From NCBI GenBank assembly GCA_002310135.1, contig DBYK01000001.1, forward strand, positions 124,001 through 188,000: a stretch of 64,000 bases of DNA. Direction: 5' to 3'. Below are positions 52,569 through 62,006 of this stretch, piece after piece (positions within the stretch are counted from its first letter, which is position 1; each line of letters starts with the position of its first letter). The notes under the pieces were generated by a model. The model did no database searches. It worked only from the letters and a program-made list of their open reading frames with translations, and was not told the DNA's origin. Origin of the DNA: Caryophanales bacterium UBA1188 (GTDB taxonomy: Bacteria; Bacillota_I; Bacilli_A; Izemoplasmatales; UBA1188). The position numbers and the translations under genes were made by a program.

Positions 52569-53850
52569 GCTTGAACTCCTTTAGCTTTTCTCTTGCTCTA
52601 TTGCTATAAGCTTCTTTTCTATTTGATTTCTTTATATCATCTTTTAAAGGAAGAAAAATACCATAATTAATATTCATTGGTTGAAAATTATCTTTTGGAG
52701 CATGCGATATATAGAATGCATGAATTCCAAGCGCAGTTTCTTTAGGAAAAGCGATCAAATCTTCTCCTTTTAAATATCTCGCCATATTGATAGATGCGAC
52801 TATTGCGCTTCCTGTTGATTCTACATAACCTTCAACACCTGATAATTGACCACAAATAAATAGGTCACTTCTTTTTTTAGTTTGATAGTATTCATTGATG
52901 ATTTCTGGCGCATTGATAAATGTGTTTCTATGCATGCTTCCATGCCTTATTATTTCCGCATTTTCAAGGCCAGGAATCATTCTTATAATTCTATCTTGAC
53001 TAGAATATTTCAGTTTTGTCTGAAAACCAACTATGTTATACATAGTTTTGCTTAAATTATCCTCTCTTAATTGAACAACTGCGTAAGGTTTAAGCCCATT
53101 ATAATGAAGTCCTACAGGTTTCATAGGGCCAAACCTCAAAGTATCTATACCTCTTTTCGCCATCTCTTCAAATGGCATGCATCCTTCAAAAACTTTTATT
53201 TCAAAAGGATGTTCTTCGATAGATTCAAGTTTTATAAGTTCATTATACCAATTTATGTATTCTTCTTTTGTGAAAGGACAATTGATGTACGAATTATCGC
53301 CCTTGTCCCATCTAGATTTGTAATATGCTTTATTAAAATCTATTGAATCTTTTAGGATAACAGGGGCAATAGCATCATAAAAATATAAATAAGGTAGTCC
53401 AAAAAAATCGCTTAAATCTTTACTTAAACTATCACTAGTTAAAGGACCAGTCGCAATAATTGTTGGACCATTTGGAATTTTAGTTACTTCCTCATCTACT
53501 ATTTCAATCAATGGATTTTCTTTAATCTTTTTTGTGACTGCAAGTGAGAATAATTCTCTATCAACCGCAAGACTCGACCCCGCATTTACTTTAACTTCAT
53601 CTGCGGTTTTAATGATTAGAGAATCCATCATTCTGAGTTCTTCTTTAAGAAGTCCTACTGCGTTATTGATATCGTTTGATCTAAATGAGTTAGAGCAGAC
53701 GAGTTCTGCAAAACTATCAAGTTTATGGGCAGGGCTTTTTTTATTCTTTTTCATTTCAAAAAGGCGTACATAAACACCTCTTTTTGCAAGTTGATAGGCC
53801 GCTTCACAGCCTGATAGTCCAGCACCAATAACATTTACAGTTAATTTCAT
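52552..53850 (-). CDS. trmFO: Methylenetetrahydrofolate--tRNA-(uracil-5-)-methyltransferase
   Basis: TrmFO makes ribothymidine at position 54 of tRNAs with methylene-THF and FAD. The 432 residues begin NVIGAGLSGCEAAYQLAKRGV (FAD loop), then FEMKKNKKSPAHK, FAELVCSNSFRSND with a conserved Cys, FGPMKPVGL and FICGQLSGVEGYVES. The trmFO-xerC order is conserved in Bacilli. It is the first gene of a long minus-strand run that extends through rlmH, trxA, trxB, aroQ and rnf. Confidence 0.96.
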   Translation of the reverse strand: MKLTVNVIGAGLSGCEAAYQLAKRGVYVRLFEMKKNKKSPAHKLDSFAELVCSNSFRSNDINNAVGLLKEELRMMDSLIIKTADEVKVNAGSSLAVDRELFSLAVTKKIKENPLIEIVDEEVTKIPNGPTIIATGPLTSDSLSKDLSDFFGLPYLYFYDAIAPVILKDSIDFNKAYYKSRWDKGDNSYINCPFTKEEYINWYNELIKLESIEEHPFEIKVFEGCMPFEEMAKRGIDTLRFGPMKPVGLHYNGLKPYAVVQLREDNLSKTMYNIVGFQTKLKYSSQDRIIRMIPGLENAEIIRHGSMHRNTFINAPEIINEYYQTKKRSDLFICGQLSGVEGYVESTGSAIVASINMARYLKGEDLIAFPKETALGIHAFYISHAPKDNFQPMNINYGIFLPLKDDIKKSNRKEAYSNRAREKLKEFKLEREE

Positions 53851-53924
53851 ATTATAATTTTATCATATTTTATAGGAACTTATATAGAATAATGCTCAAT
53901 AAAACATGATAATGTTTTCATAGA

Positions 53925-54746
53925 TTATTTTTCCATGAATTCTATAAATTTTAAAATGTATTCATCTGAAATAATAGATGTTCCAATAAATTCGTGTTTT
54001 TCTTGATCTATGTCTCTATGAAAGTCCGATCCACCAGTTATTAAAAGATTATGCTTTAAAGCATATTTTAATACTTTCTTGTATTTTTTAACTGGTGATG
54101 GAGAGTAGAATACTTCTACTCCATCAAAGGAAAGATTCATGAGATCTAAAAATTGATTCTTCTTGTACAAATAAGGATGAGCAAGTATTGCGTATCCCCC
54201 TGTTTTATGAATTAAATCTATTCCATCTTCAGTCTTAAAGAGAGTTGATGGGATATAACCTGGGCAATCATCCCCAATGTATTTTTCAAATATTTCACGA
54301 ATTGGAAGCCCTGTTTTTAAGGCAATTTCATCCGCCAGATGTGGACGAGATAGAGTGTTTTTATGTTTATTAATGATATTATCAAAATTTAAACCAAGAC
54401 CGTATAATTTATTCATATTATCGGTCATCTTTTTCATTCTTTCATATCTTGATTTTTGCATATCAGAAAGATAGTCAAACATATCTTTTCCTATGCTTTC
54501 ATATGATTTATAAAATGCAAGAATATGTATAGGCTCGTTATTCCTATAAGTAGTAAGTTCACAACACGGATATGATTTTATGCCTTCCTTTTTCAATTCT
54601 TGGATGAATTCTTTAGATCCACCAAAAGAATCGTGATCCGTAAGAATAGCTAATGATAAATCTTTTTCTTTTATTCTATTAACTAATTCTTTCACATCTA
54701 ATTCTCCATCTGAAAAGATGGAATGCATATGCATATCAGCTTTCAT
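53925..54746 (-). CDS. PHP-domain phosphoesterase
   Basis: The 273-residue protein is a PHP domain: DMHMHSIFSDG (4-14) with the HxH metal site, LTDHDS (35-40), HLADEIA, ILAHPYL and GGSDFHRD supply the further metal ligands. Close relatives are 3',5'-nucleoside bisphosphate phosphatase/5'-3' RNases of the YciV (RnmAM) group, so degrading pAp or short RNA is likely. It starts four bases after mgtE ends, a coupling without an obvious functional link. Confidence 0.88.
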   Translation of the reverse strand: MKADMHMHSIFSDGELDVKELVNRIKEKDLSLAILTDHDSFGGSKEFIQELKKEGIKSYPCCELTTYRNNEPIHILAFYKSYESIGKDMFDYLSDMQKSRYERMKKMTDNMNKLYGLGLNFDNIINKHKNTLSRPHLADEIALKTGLPIREIFEKYIGDDCPGYIPSTLFKTEDGIDLIHKTGGYAILAHPYLYKKNQFLDLMNLSFDGVEVFYSPSPVKKYKKVLKYALKHNLLITGGSDFHRDIDQEKHEFIGTSIISDEYILKFIEFMEK

Positions 54747-54751
54747 AACTC

Positions 54752-56137
54752 CTAAAATAAAAAACTAAACAATACGCCTGCAAGGGCATAATAAATTGCC
54801 ACCCCACACATATCTGATAAAGTTGTAATAAGTGGACCAGATGCGACTGCAGGGTCTATATGAATCTTTTTAAAAAATAGTGGTATTAGTAGTCCACATA
54901 GGGAAGTAAATGGTATGGCAACAAGTAGGGAAAAACCTACTACTGACGACGCCAAGAGTTGGTGTTCTATAGTGCCGCCTTCTATTACAAAATTGTTTGT
55001 GAGTCTTAAGAAAAAGAGGGAAATTAAAAAACCTGCGATACCAACTAATAGACCGTCTAGTAGGCCGGTCAATAATTCCTTTAAGAAATACTTAAAGAAA
55101 GTGTTACGCTGAATTCTATCCTCTGTAATAGATCTGATTGTTAAGGCTAATGCTTGAGTACCAGCATTACCACTTGAATCAAGAATCCAAGATTGGAATA
55201 GAACTAGCGCAGGAATCAATCCATATATCGCACTAAATCCGCTTAGGACTGTAGATGTTAGAATATCTAACACGAGAAGCATTGCGAGCCATGGAACCCT
55301 TCTTTTAACCGCTTGTAGCAATGTATCATCTTGTGTGGCATCTTCACTAACTGCGGCAAACTTAACGTAGTCTTCTGACATTTCTTCGCCGACAGTTTCG
55401 ATGATATCTTGTGCTGTGATAACGCCTAAGATTGTATCATTCTCTGCGAGTACTGGAATGATATCTAGGTCAATATCCTTTATTTCGTTGATGACATCTT
55501 CAACTTTTTCATGAGCGTATAAAGTAGGATAATTAGTTTTAGTGATATCTAGTAGGTTATCACTTTCTCTCGCAATGATTAAGTCCTTTAGTACTATAGT
55601 ACCATAATATTCTCCATTTTCATCAACAACAAATATATTTTGTATATTATCGTTCTCTGGAGCTTCTCTCACAAGAGTCCTCATGGCCTCTTTGATTGTG
55701 GAGTTCTTTTTCACGATTATATAGTTTGTGGTAATCTTAGAACCTATCTCATCTTCATCGAAATTTTGAATGAGTTCGATATCTTTTCTCGACTCACTTT
55801 CCATCTCTTCTAAGATGTCTTGTCTTACATCTTCATCAATCTCTTCTAAGACATCTACCGCATCATCCGCATCCATTGTCTCAAGAAGATCTGCGGCTTC
55901 AGATGGATCTAGTTCTTCGATGTATTCTTCTGGGCTTTCAGTGAAAGTTAACAGTTCACCTAATTCCTCAATAGATAGTTTCTTAAAGAATTCACTTCTT
56001 TCATCTTCCGTTAAATAAGGGAGCGCATCAGCTATATCGGATTCGTGATATTGTTTCAATTCTTTTTCAAGTTCTTCTTTAGTGATGCTTGAGTCTCTAA
56101 TTATTCTCAAGATTTCATTGATGATATTGATATCCAT
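54752..56137 (-). CDS. mgtE: Magnesium transporter MgtE
   Basis: MgtE is a dimeric Mg2+ channel. The 461-residue protein has an acidic, helical N domain (1-135) with repeats such as LDPSEAADLLETMDADD, two CBS domains (about 140-255), a connecting helix and five membrane helices with SWILDSSGNAGTQA in the pore region and DPAVASGPLITTLSDMCGV. These are the Mg2+ sensing and pore elements. An M-box riboswitch lies in its leader, so expression should fall when Mg2+ is high. Confidence 0.96.
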   Translation of the reverse strand: MDINIINEILRIIRDSSITKEELEKELKQYHESDIADALPYLTEDERSEFFKKLSIEELGELLTFTESPEEYIEELDPSEAADLLETMDADDAVDVLEEIDEDVRQDILEEMESESRKDIELIQNFDEDEIGSKITTNYIIVKKNSTIKEAMRTLVREAPENDNIQNIFVVDENGEYYGTIVLKDLIIARESDNLLDITKTNYPTLYAHEKVEDVINEIKDIDLDIIPVLAENDTILGVITAQDIIETVGEEMSEDYVKFAAVSEDATQDDTLLQAVKRRVPWLAMLLVLDILTSTVLSGFSAIYGLIPALVLFQSWILDSSGNAGTQALALTIRSITEDRIQRNTFFKYFLKELLTGLLDGLLVGIAGFLISLFFLRLTNNFVIEGGTIEHQLLASSVVGFSLLVAIPFTSLCGLLIPLFFKKIHIDPAVASGPLITTLSDMCGVAIYYALAGVLFSFLF

Positions 56138-56159
56138 AATAATTACCTCCTTATTTTAA

Positions 56160-56336
56160 ATAAAAAAACTTCCAATACGGAAGGCATCAAACGTTCAAGC
56201 TTTAACTTAAGAAAAGCGATGAAGTTACATTATTCTAAACCTTGAATCGATTTAGACTTCTCAGACCAACGAACAATGTCTCCATTGTTTTGCGGCAATA
56301 ACCCGTATCTTTTCTTCGTCTCACCTACCGTAAAAC
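56160..56336 (-). promoter_or_regulatory. M-box (ykoK) magnesium riboswitch
   Basis: The minus strand carries the M-box core in order: GTAGGTGAGACGAAG, GATACGG, TTGCCGC, then paired arms, ending in a terminator hairpin (CTTCCGTATTGGAAG followed by seven T residues, about 56163-56184) shortly before mgtE. Under high Mg2+ the RNA folds so that the terminator forms. Recognition rests on these conserved blocks and on the mgtE gene downstream. Confidence 0.9.
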
Positions 56337-56440
56337 TATTATATAACCTTAATTATAAATAATCAATAAATTGATTAAGACTATTTTTAAAAAATTTACA
56401 AATACATCAATTATTGATATACTTTATTTTAGATAGTTCG

Positions 56441-56512
56441 AGTTCCCTACCAGAATTGAACTGATATCACCGCTTCCGGAGAGCGACGTTTTATCCTTTA
56501 AACTAAGGGAAC
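56441..56512 (-). tRNA. tRNA-Arg (anticodon CCG)
   Basis: The cloverleaf reads acceptor GTTCCCT/AGGGAAC, D stem GTTT/AAAC, anticodon stem TCGCT/AGCGG with loop CTCCGGA (anticodon CCG), and T arm ATCAG-TTCAATT-CTGGT. CCA is not encoded. It lies between the riboswitch and the divergent methyltransferase gene. Confidence 0.88.
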
Positions 56513-56557
56513 TATTTTACTAAATTATTATACAATAAAATATCTAAGGGTGACAAT

Positions 56558-57724
56558 ATGTATAAAGTATACCTAAAAAAGAATGAAGAAAAAAGAATAT
56601 TAGATGGTGAATCTTTAGTTTACGCAAATGAAGTCTTAAGAATTGAAGGTAAAGATAAGAACGGTTCTCTTTCATCCCTTTATTCATATGACAATAAATT
56701 CATAGGTAGAGGTTACATCAATCATCTATCTAAAGTGATTTTAAGAGTTCTAATTAGAGACGATGAAACTATAGATGACCTAGACTTCTTTATAGATAGA
56801 ATTAATAAAGCTAATAATTATAGAATTAATTTAGGATATGAAAATTCATATAGAGTTGTTTTTAGTGAAGTTGACCTTCTTCCTGGATTAATAGTTGATA
56901 AATATGGAGATTATTTATCAATAGAAATCTCAAGTCTTGGAATGGAACTTAAGAAAAATCTAATAGTAGATGCTTTAGTAAGCATCTTTAACCCAGTTGG
57001 AATATATGAAAAATCTGAGATGAATTTGAGAATTAAAGAAGGACTCAAAGATGAAAGTGGAGTAATTTATGGCACTATTCCAAATGAAGTTATTATAGAA
57101 GAAAATGGCTTAAAGATAAGTGTAGATATCATTAATGGACAAAAGACAGGTTATTTTTTAGATCAAAAAGAAAATAGATTTTCAATTAGAAATTATACAA
57201 AAGATAAGGTTGTATTAGATTGTTTCTCTAATACTGGTGGTTTCTCTTTGAATGCATCAGTAAACGCAAAAAAAGTTATCGCAATAGATATAAGCGAAAA
57301 AGCGATAGAGAACGTTAATAGAAACAAAGAATTAAATAATAAAGATAATATAGAATGTATTATAGGCGATGTATTTGAAGAACTAAGAAAATATAAAAAT
57401 AATAAAACTAAATTTGATGTAATAATTCTAGATCCTCCAGCTTTTACTAAATCTCTAAGTGAAGTTAAAGATGCCTTAAGAGGTTATAAAGATATAAATG
57501 CTTTAGCGATGAAATTATTAAATGAAAATGGATATTTGATAACTTCAAGCTGTTCACATTATATAACTATAGATATGTTTTTAAAGATGTTAATAGAATC
57601 ATCAAAAATCGCAAAAAGAAGAGTAAAGATAGTAGAGATTAAAACTCAAAGTAAAGACCATCCATCACTTCTTCAATCAAATGATAATTTATATCTTAAA
57701 TTCTTTGTACTACAGGTTGAATAA
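56558..57724 (+). CDS. Class I SAM-dependent 23S rRNA methyltransferase, RlmI family
   Basis: The 388 residues comprise an N-terminal PUA domain (1-75), a middle domain and a Rossmann methyltransferase. GQKTGYFLDQKENR, VLDCFSNTGGFSLNA (SAM loop), GDVFEEL, VIILDPPAFTKS and ITSSCSHYI with the catalytic Cys identify an RlmI/YccW-type 5-methylcytosine rRNA enzyme. It is alone on the plus strand, downstream of tRNA-Arg on the other strand, and ends before a long hairpin that also carries the next promoter. Confidence 0.92.
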   Translation: MYKVYLKKNEEKRILDGESLVYANEVLRIEGKDKNGSLSSLYSYDNKFIGRGYINHLSKVILRVLIRDDETIDDLDFFIDRINKANNYRINLGYENSYRVVFSEVDLLPGLIVDKYGDYLSIEISSLGMELKKNLIVDALVSIFNPVGIYEKSEMNLRIKEGLKDESGVIYGTIPNEVIIEENGLKISVDIINGQKTGYFLDQKENRFSIRNYTKDKVVLDCFSNTGGFSLNASVNAKKVIAIDISEKAIENVNRNKELNNKDNIECIIGDVFEELRKYKNNKTKFDVIILDPPAFTKSLSEVKDALRGYKDINALAMKLLNENGYLITSSCSHYITIDMFLKMLIESSKIAKRRVKIVEIKTQSKDHPSLLQSNDNLYLKFFVLQVE

Positions 57725-57776
57725 AAAAATATGGACGTTTATATAGTATTTTGTTAGAAAATATTAAAAATACAAG

Positions 57777-57823
57777 AAAAGGTGTCACAAATTAAAAAAA
57801 ATGTTGAATTTGTGACACCTTTT
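57777..57823 (+). terminator. 17-bp hairpin after the RlmI-type gene
   Basis: A perfect 17-bp inverted repeat (57777-57793 with 57807-57823, core GGTGTCACAAATT) with a 13-base loop is followed by a short T run. It can end the upstream transcript, and it overlaps the promoter of the next gene, so it may also act as an operator. Confidence 0.7.
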
Positions 57824-57832
57824 TGTTATAAT
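57804..57832 (+). promoter_or_regulatory. Promoter of the second ATPase gene
   Basis: TTGAAT (57804-57809) and TATAAT (57827-57832) are separated by 17 bases. The -35 box and most of the spacer lie inside the right arm of the 17-bp hairpin. Confidence 0.6.
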
Positions 57833-57869
57833 GGACTTGTAATATATAGTGAAGGAGGAATTTTGAATT

Positions 57870-59093
57870 ATGGAAATCATAAGGGAAAGATATTTATCAG
57901 AAATAAGAAGATTCTATGATTCAAATTTAATTAAAGTTTTAACAGGAGTAAGAAGATCTGGTAAATCAATAATACTTAAGCAAATTGAACATGAATTGTT
58001 GTTCAAAAACTTAATATATTATGATCATATTATTTCAATCAATTTTGAAGATATAAAATATGATAAATTGAAAACATATGAAAAAGTAAACGCATATATT
58101 CTTAAAAAAATAGAAGATAAACAAAAATATTATATTCTTTTAGATGAAATTCAGCATGTAAGACAATTTGAGAAACTATTATCTTCTTTAAAAGCAACTC
58201 AAAATGTATCTATTTTTGTTACTGGTTCTAATTCTAAACTTTTATCTGGAAGGCTAGCATCTTTACTTGTTGGTAGATGTAAAGAATTTAAAATAATGCC
58301 TTTTACATATTCTGAATATTTAGAATATTTTGAAAAAAATAGTATTGAAAAACATAATAAATCACTAAATGATTATATTAAATTTGGAGGTATGCCTCAA
58401 AGATTAGAATATACTGAAGAAAAAGACATTATCTCTTATTTAAAATCAATATATGATGGAATAGTGAATAAAGATATTTGCAATTCTAAATCTCAGATAA
58501 ATAAAGATACATTTAATATAATTGCAAAATATATTATTAGTAATTCTTCTAAAGAATTTTCTGCTCAGAATGTTGTAGATTATTTTAATAAAACAAACAA
58601 TGCGAATTTAGATAGAAAAGTTGTATATAGATATTTAGAAAAATTAGAAGAAGCCTGCTTAATATCTAGAGTTCATCGATATGATATTGCTTCTAAAAGA
58701 AATTTAAAATCAATTGAAAAACAATATGCGATTGATTCTGGTTTTATACTTGCATGTTCCGAAACAAATAATGTTATATTATCTCACTTATTAGAAAATA
58801 TTATTTACAATGATTTGATTTTCAAAGGGTATGATGTTAAAATTGGCAAGACTTATAAAGGCGAAATTGATTTTGTTGCTATAAAGAACTCAAAAAAATG
58901 TTTTATTCAAGTGGCATATTTACTTTCGGATGAAGATGTAATTAGAAGAGAATTTTCTTCATTTTATTCTATAAAAGATTCTTCACCAAAATATGTTTTA
59001 TCACTTGATGAATTTGATATGTCACAAAATGGTATAATACATATTAATATAGAAGATTTTTTGCTTAATAAAAAAGAACTATTTTTGTCATAA
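57870..59093 (+). CDS. AAA_14/DUF4143-type ATPase (second copy)
   Basis: This 407-residue paralogue of the 43633-44814 gene starts IIRERYLSEIRRFY, with Walker A GVRRSGKS (26-33), YYILLDEIQHV (Walker B), FVTGSNSKLLSGR and VGRCKEFKIMPFTYSEY, then a C-terminal IDFVAIKNSKKCFIQVAYLL DUF4143-type PD-(D/E)XK-like domain. Family function is unknown. It has GAAGGAGG before its start, its own promoter and terminator, and no partner kinase, unlike the other copy. The isolated unit between housekeeping genes suggests separate acquisition. Confidence 0.92.
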   Translation: MEIIRERYLSEIRRFYDSNLIKVLTGVRRSGKSIILKQIEHELLFKNLIYYDHIISINFEDIKYDKLKTYEKVNAYILKKIEDKQKYYILLDEIQHVRQFEKLLSSLKATQNVSIFVTGSNSKLLSGRLASLLVGRCKEFKIMPFTYSEYLEYFEKNSIEKHNKSLNDYIKFGGMPQRLEYTEEKDIISYLKSIYDGIVNKDICNSKSQINKDTFNIIAKYIISNSSKEFSAQNVVDYFNKTNNANLDRKVVYRYLEKLEEACLISRVHRYDIASKRNLKSIEKQYAIDSGFILACSETNNVILSHLLENIIYNDLIFKGYDVKIGKTYKGEIDFVAIKNSKKCFIQVAYLLSDEDVIRREFSSFYSIKDSSPKYVLSLDEFDMSQNGIIHINIEDFLLNKKELFLS

Positions 59094-59153
59094 CATTTTA
59101 CAAATTAATATATTATTTCATTTAGTGATAGTATTTTATGTATTTTTGATAAT

Positions 59154-59188
59154 AAAACCGCTTTGCAGATAATATGTAAAGCGGTTTT
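59154..59188 (+). terminator. Terminator after the second ATPase gene
   Basis: The 11-bp stem AAAACCGCTTT/AAAGCGGTTTT with a 13-base loop and following T run lies 60 bases after the stop codon. Confidence 0.85.
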
Positions 59189-59237
59189 TTATTTTCATAT
59201 CGTTCATATGTTGTGTGCACATTGTCCATATTTTTAT

Positions 59238-59948
59238 TTAAAAATTATTTTTACTATATTCATACAATGCAATAGATAATGCATTGGTTATATTTAGTGA
59301 ATCTATGTTCTTTGAATGTTTAATATAGATAGAATTATCATCTAAATATTCGCTTGAAAGTCCAGTAGCTTCATTCCCAAATGCGAGAGTTAAAGGATTC
59401 GCTTTAAATTCTACATCCCTTAAATCACATTTCCCATCTAACATAAATGAATAAATAGTATGATTGTTATATTTCTTCTTATAGTCGGTTAAGGTATCAA
59501 AGAATTCTATATTGACACTAAATATTGAGCCCATAGATGCCCTTATTACTTTAGGGTCAAAATAATCCAAGCCTGGTTTAATTATCGCAATATTTTTGAT
59601 GTTGAAGCCAAGAGCGCTTCTAATCATAGTTCCTAAATTTCCCATATTTGATGGGTTATCAAATAAGATGTGGTCGCTATCACTTAGATTAGATTTATAT
59701 TTTTTAAATACACCTATTATGAAACAATTCCCTTTATCTGATAATTTAGAAACTAATTTATCACTATATCTTATTTTATCTTTTGGAAGAAGGCTCTTAA
59801 TGGTATCTAATACTTCTTTGTTGTCAAAAGATGAATGAATTATGACTTCCACCACATCATCTAATCTATTTTTAAGTAATTCAATAGTTGGAAATGCACC
59901 TAAAGAATATGAATATTCATATTCTTTTTTATAAACTTTTAATTCCAT
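59238..59948 (-). CDS. SpoU/TrmH family RNA 2'-O-methyltransferase
   Basis: The 236-residue SPOUT enzyme has NPSNMGNLGTMIRSALGF (motif 1 with the catalytic Arg), LAFGNEATGLSSEYL (motif 2) and LNITNALSIALYEY (motif 3), the three marks of the SpoU family. It O-methylates a ribose in rRNA or tRNA; the site cannot be told. The start overlaps the Nudix gene by 10 bp. The N-terminal 80 residues form a small substrate-binding region. Confidence 0.9.
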   Translation of the reverse strand: MELKVYKKEYEYSYSLGAFPTIELLKNRLDDVVEVIIHSSFDNKEVLDTIKSLLPKDKIRYSDKLVSKLSDKGNCFIIGVFKKYKSNLSDSDHILFDNPSNMGNLGTMIRSALGFNIKNIAIIKPGLDYFDPKVIRASMGSIFSVNIEFFDTLTDYKKKYNNHTIYSFMLDGKCDLRDVEFKANPLTLAFGNEATGLSSEYLDDNSIYIKHSKNIDSLNITNALSIALYEYSKNNF

Positions 59949-60457
59949 AATTTACCTCCTTCAAGTAGATTTTTTAACTCTTCAAGCATTATGCTTTCTC
60001 TTCTTGATACGAGTCTGCCTATTTTTCCTTTTGCGCTTTTTAAATTATTAATTGCGCTTTCTATATCATAAAAATCATTACTAATTATTACATTTTTTTC
60101 ATATTCATCTTTTGAAGATATGGAGTGCGATTCTATTCTTGCGTAATAATAATGAGAAATGTTTTTCATATATAAAACATTATAATAATCTCTTACTTCA
60201 CCAAGATATCTTATATCTTTAATTATATAACCAGTTTCTTCTTTGATTTCTCTTCTTAAGCAATCAATTAAATCTTCGTTCTCTTTTTTCCCTCCACCAG
60301 GTGATTCAAAATAAGGATATTCATCTAATGAATCTTCTCTTCTGATTAAATTTAAGAGAACTTCATTTTTATCATTTAGAATGAACCCTCTTGCGGATAT
60401 TCTAGTTCTATTTATTCCTTTATATTCGAATTCATTATCTTTAAGTTTAATAATCAT
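59939..60457 (-). CDS. Nudix hydrolase
   Basis: The Nudix box is complete: GGKKENE then DLIDCLR and REIKEETGY (about 54-78 of 172 residues), giving G-x5-E-x7-RE-x2-EE-x-G. The family cleaves nucleoside diphosphates linked to another group, either cleaning oxidised nucleotides or trimming RNA caps or sugars. EYKGINRTRISARGFI precedes it. The gene sits 2 bp after the ABC-F gene and overlaps the SpoU gene, so it is in one operon with translation-related genes. Confidence 0.9.
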   Translation of the reverse strand: MIIKLKDNEFEYKGINRTRISARGFILNDKNEVLLNLIRREDSLDEYPYFESPGGGKKENEDLIDCLRREIKEETGYIIKDIRYLGEVRDYYNVLYMKNISHYYYARIESHSISSKDEYEKNVIISNDFYDIESAINNLKSAKGKIGRLVSRRESIMLEELKNLLEGGKLWN

Positions 60458-60459
60458 AA

Positions 60460-61995
60460 TTAGAATTTAATAATTGTGTCGACTAAGCTTTCTGCGAATC
60501 CTTTTTCATGGGATACTATGATGACTGAACCATCAAAATCCATTATAGCTTCATGAAGGACTTCTTTTGTTAGTTGATCTAGGTGATTTGTAGGTTCATC
60601 TAGTATTAATAAATTTGATTTCTTTAAAGTCATTAAAGACAGTCTTACTCTAGATACCTCTCCCCCAGATAATTCTTTAAGTGGCTTAATTCTCAAATCT
60701 CCTCTTATCCCAAGAGGCGCTAAAGTTTTGAGGACATCCTCAAGACTCATTAAAGGATAAAAACTCCTAATGTATTCTACTGCGTTTAAATTTAAATTGA
60801 TATCTTCTTCTTGAGAAAAATAATTTATATCTACACTTGGATTAAATGAAAATGAACCTGAAATAGGTTTGATTTCGCCTAATATAGTTTTGATTAGAGT
60901 GGTTTTACCTATTCCATTCTTCCCAATTATTTCAACTCTTTCATTTCTTTTGATTGTGTAATTGATTTTTGGAAGAAGAGCAATACCATTATATCCAACT
61001 TCTAAATCTTTGAGTTTTAATACTTCATCACCTAAATTTCTTGAGAAAGGAAAATTGATTCTAACTCTGTATTCATCTTTAGGTTTTTCAATTCTTTCAA
61101 GTTTCTCAAGCATTTTACGTCTTGATTTAGCTTGTCTTGTGGTAGAGGCTCTCACAATATTTTTTTCTATAAACATTTCAGTTTTTTTGATGAAAGACTG
61201 TTGGCGGATATATGCTTCTTTTTGTTTCTCAAGTCTTACGTCTTTTTCTTTTAAATAGAAATTATAGTCTCCTTTATATCTTTCAACTTTAGAATTCTCA
61301 AGGCTCAATACCACTTTCGCTATTCCTTTTAAGAATTCTTTATCATGAGAAATTACTAGGAATGCCCCAGAAAAATTACTCAAATAATTAGTTAGCCAAG
61401 CTACGTGTTCTTTATCTAGAAAGTTTGTAGGCTCATCCATTAATATACAATCAGGCTTTTCAAGTAATAATTTAGATAAATATACTTTAGCTTTTTCTCC
61501 ACCTGACAAGTTGGATAGAGTTCTATTTAAATCTATATTATTTAAGCCAAGACCTACTATCACATTATTAATTTCAGTTTCAATATTATAAAAATCATGA
61601 AGTTCTAAATATTCTCTTATCGATTCCGCTCTTTCAAGAAGAGTGGTTTGAAGATCATCGCTATAATTCATAAGAGTGTTATAGATTTCATTCATCTTTT
61701 CTTCTCTTTCAAATAGATCACTATATACACCATATAAATATTCTTTTATTTTCATATCTTTTTTTACTTCGAGTTGTTGATCGAGATATGAATAATTTAC
61801 TCCATTTAACCAGCTAATAGTGCCACTATCAGGGGTGAGTTTTCCTACAATTAACTTCATAAGAGTTGATTTGCCAACTCCATTTGGTCCAACTAGAGTT
61901 GCATGTTCGCCACTATATATATCAAAAGAAACTGAATTATACAGCTCCTCATTTTGATATCCAAATTTAAGGTTTCTTACCTCTAATATAGCCAT
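60460..61995 (-). CDS. ABC-F family ATPase
   Basis: The 511-residue protein has two ATPase domains and no membrane part: Walker A GPNGVGKST and signature LSGGEKAK in the first, GKNGIGKTT and LSGGEVSR in the second, both with LDEPTN Walker B. The lysine- and arginine-rich linker between them (about 235-300, with ASTTRQAKSRRKMLEK) is the P-site tRNA interaction motif region. ABC-F proteins act at the ribosome, rescuing stalls or giving antibiotic resistance. A specific subtype is not evident. It overlaps nothing and lies 11 bp before the GNAT-like gene. Confidence 0.93.
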   Translation of the reverse strand: MAILEVRNLKFGYQNEELYNSVSFDIYSGEHATLVGPNGVGKSTLMKLIVGKLTPDSGTISWLNGVNYSYLDQQLEVKKDMKIKEYLYGVYSDLFEREEKMNEIYNTLMNYSDDLQTTLLERAESIREYLELHDFYNIETEINNVIVGLGLNNIDLNRTLSNLSGGEKAKVYLSKLLLEKPDCILMDEPTNFLDKEHVAWLTNYLSNFSGAFLVISHDKEFLKGIAKVVLSLENSKVERYKGDYNFYLKEKDVRLEKQKEAYIRQQSFIKKTEMFIEKNIVRASTTRQAKSRRKMLEKLERIEKPKDEYRVRINFPFSRNLGDEVLKLKDLEVGYNGIALLPKINYTIKRNERVEIIGKNGIGKTTLIKTILGEIKPISGSFSFNPSVDINYFSQEEDINLNLNAVEYIRSFYPLMSLEDVLKTLAPLGIRGDLRIKPLKELSGGEVSRVRLSLMTLKKSNLLILDEPTNHLDQLTKEVLHEAIMDFDGSVIIVSHEKGFAESLVDTIIKF

Positions 61996-62006
61996 TTATC
62001 TGTCCA

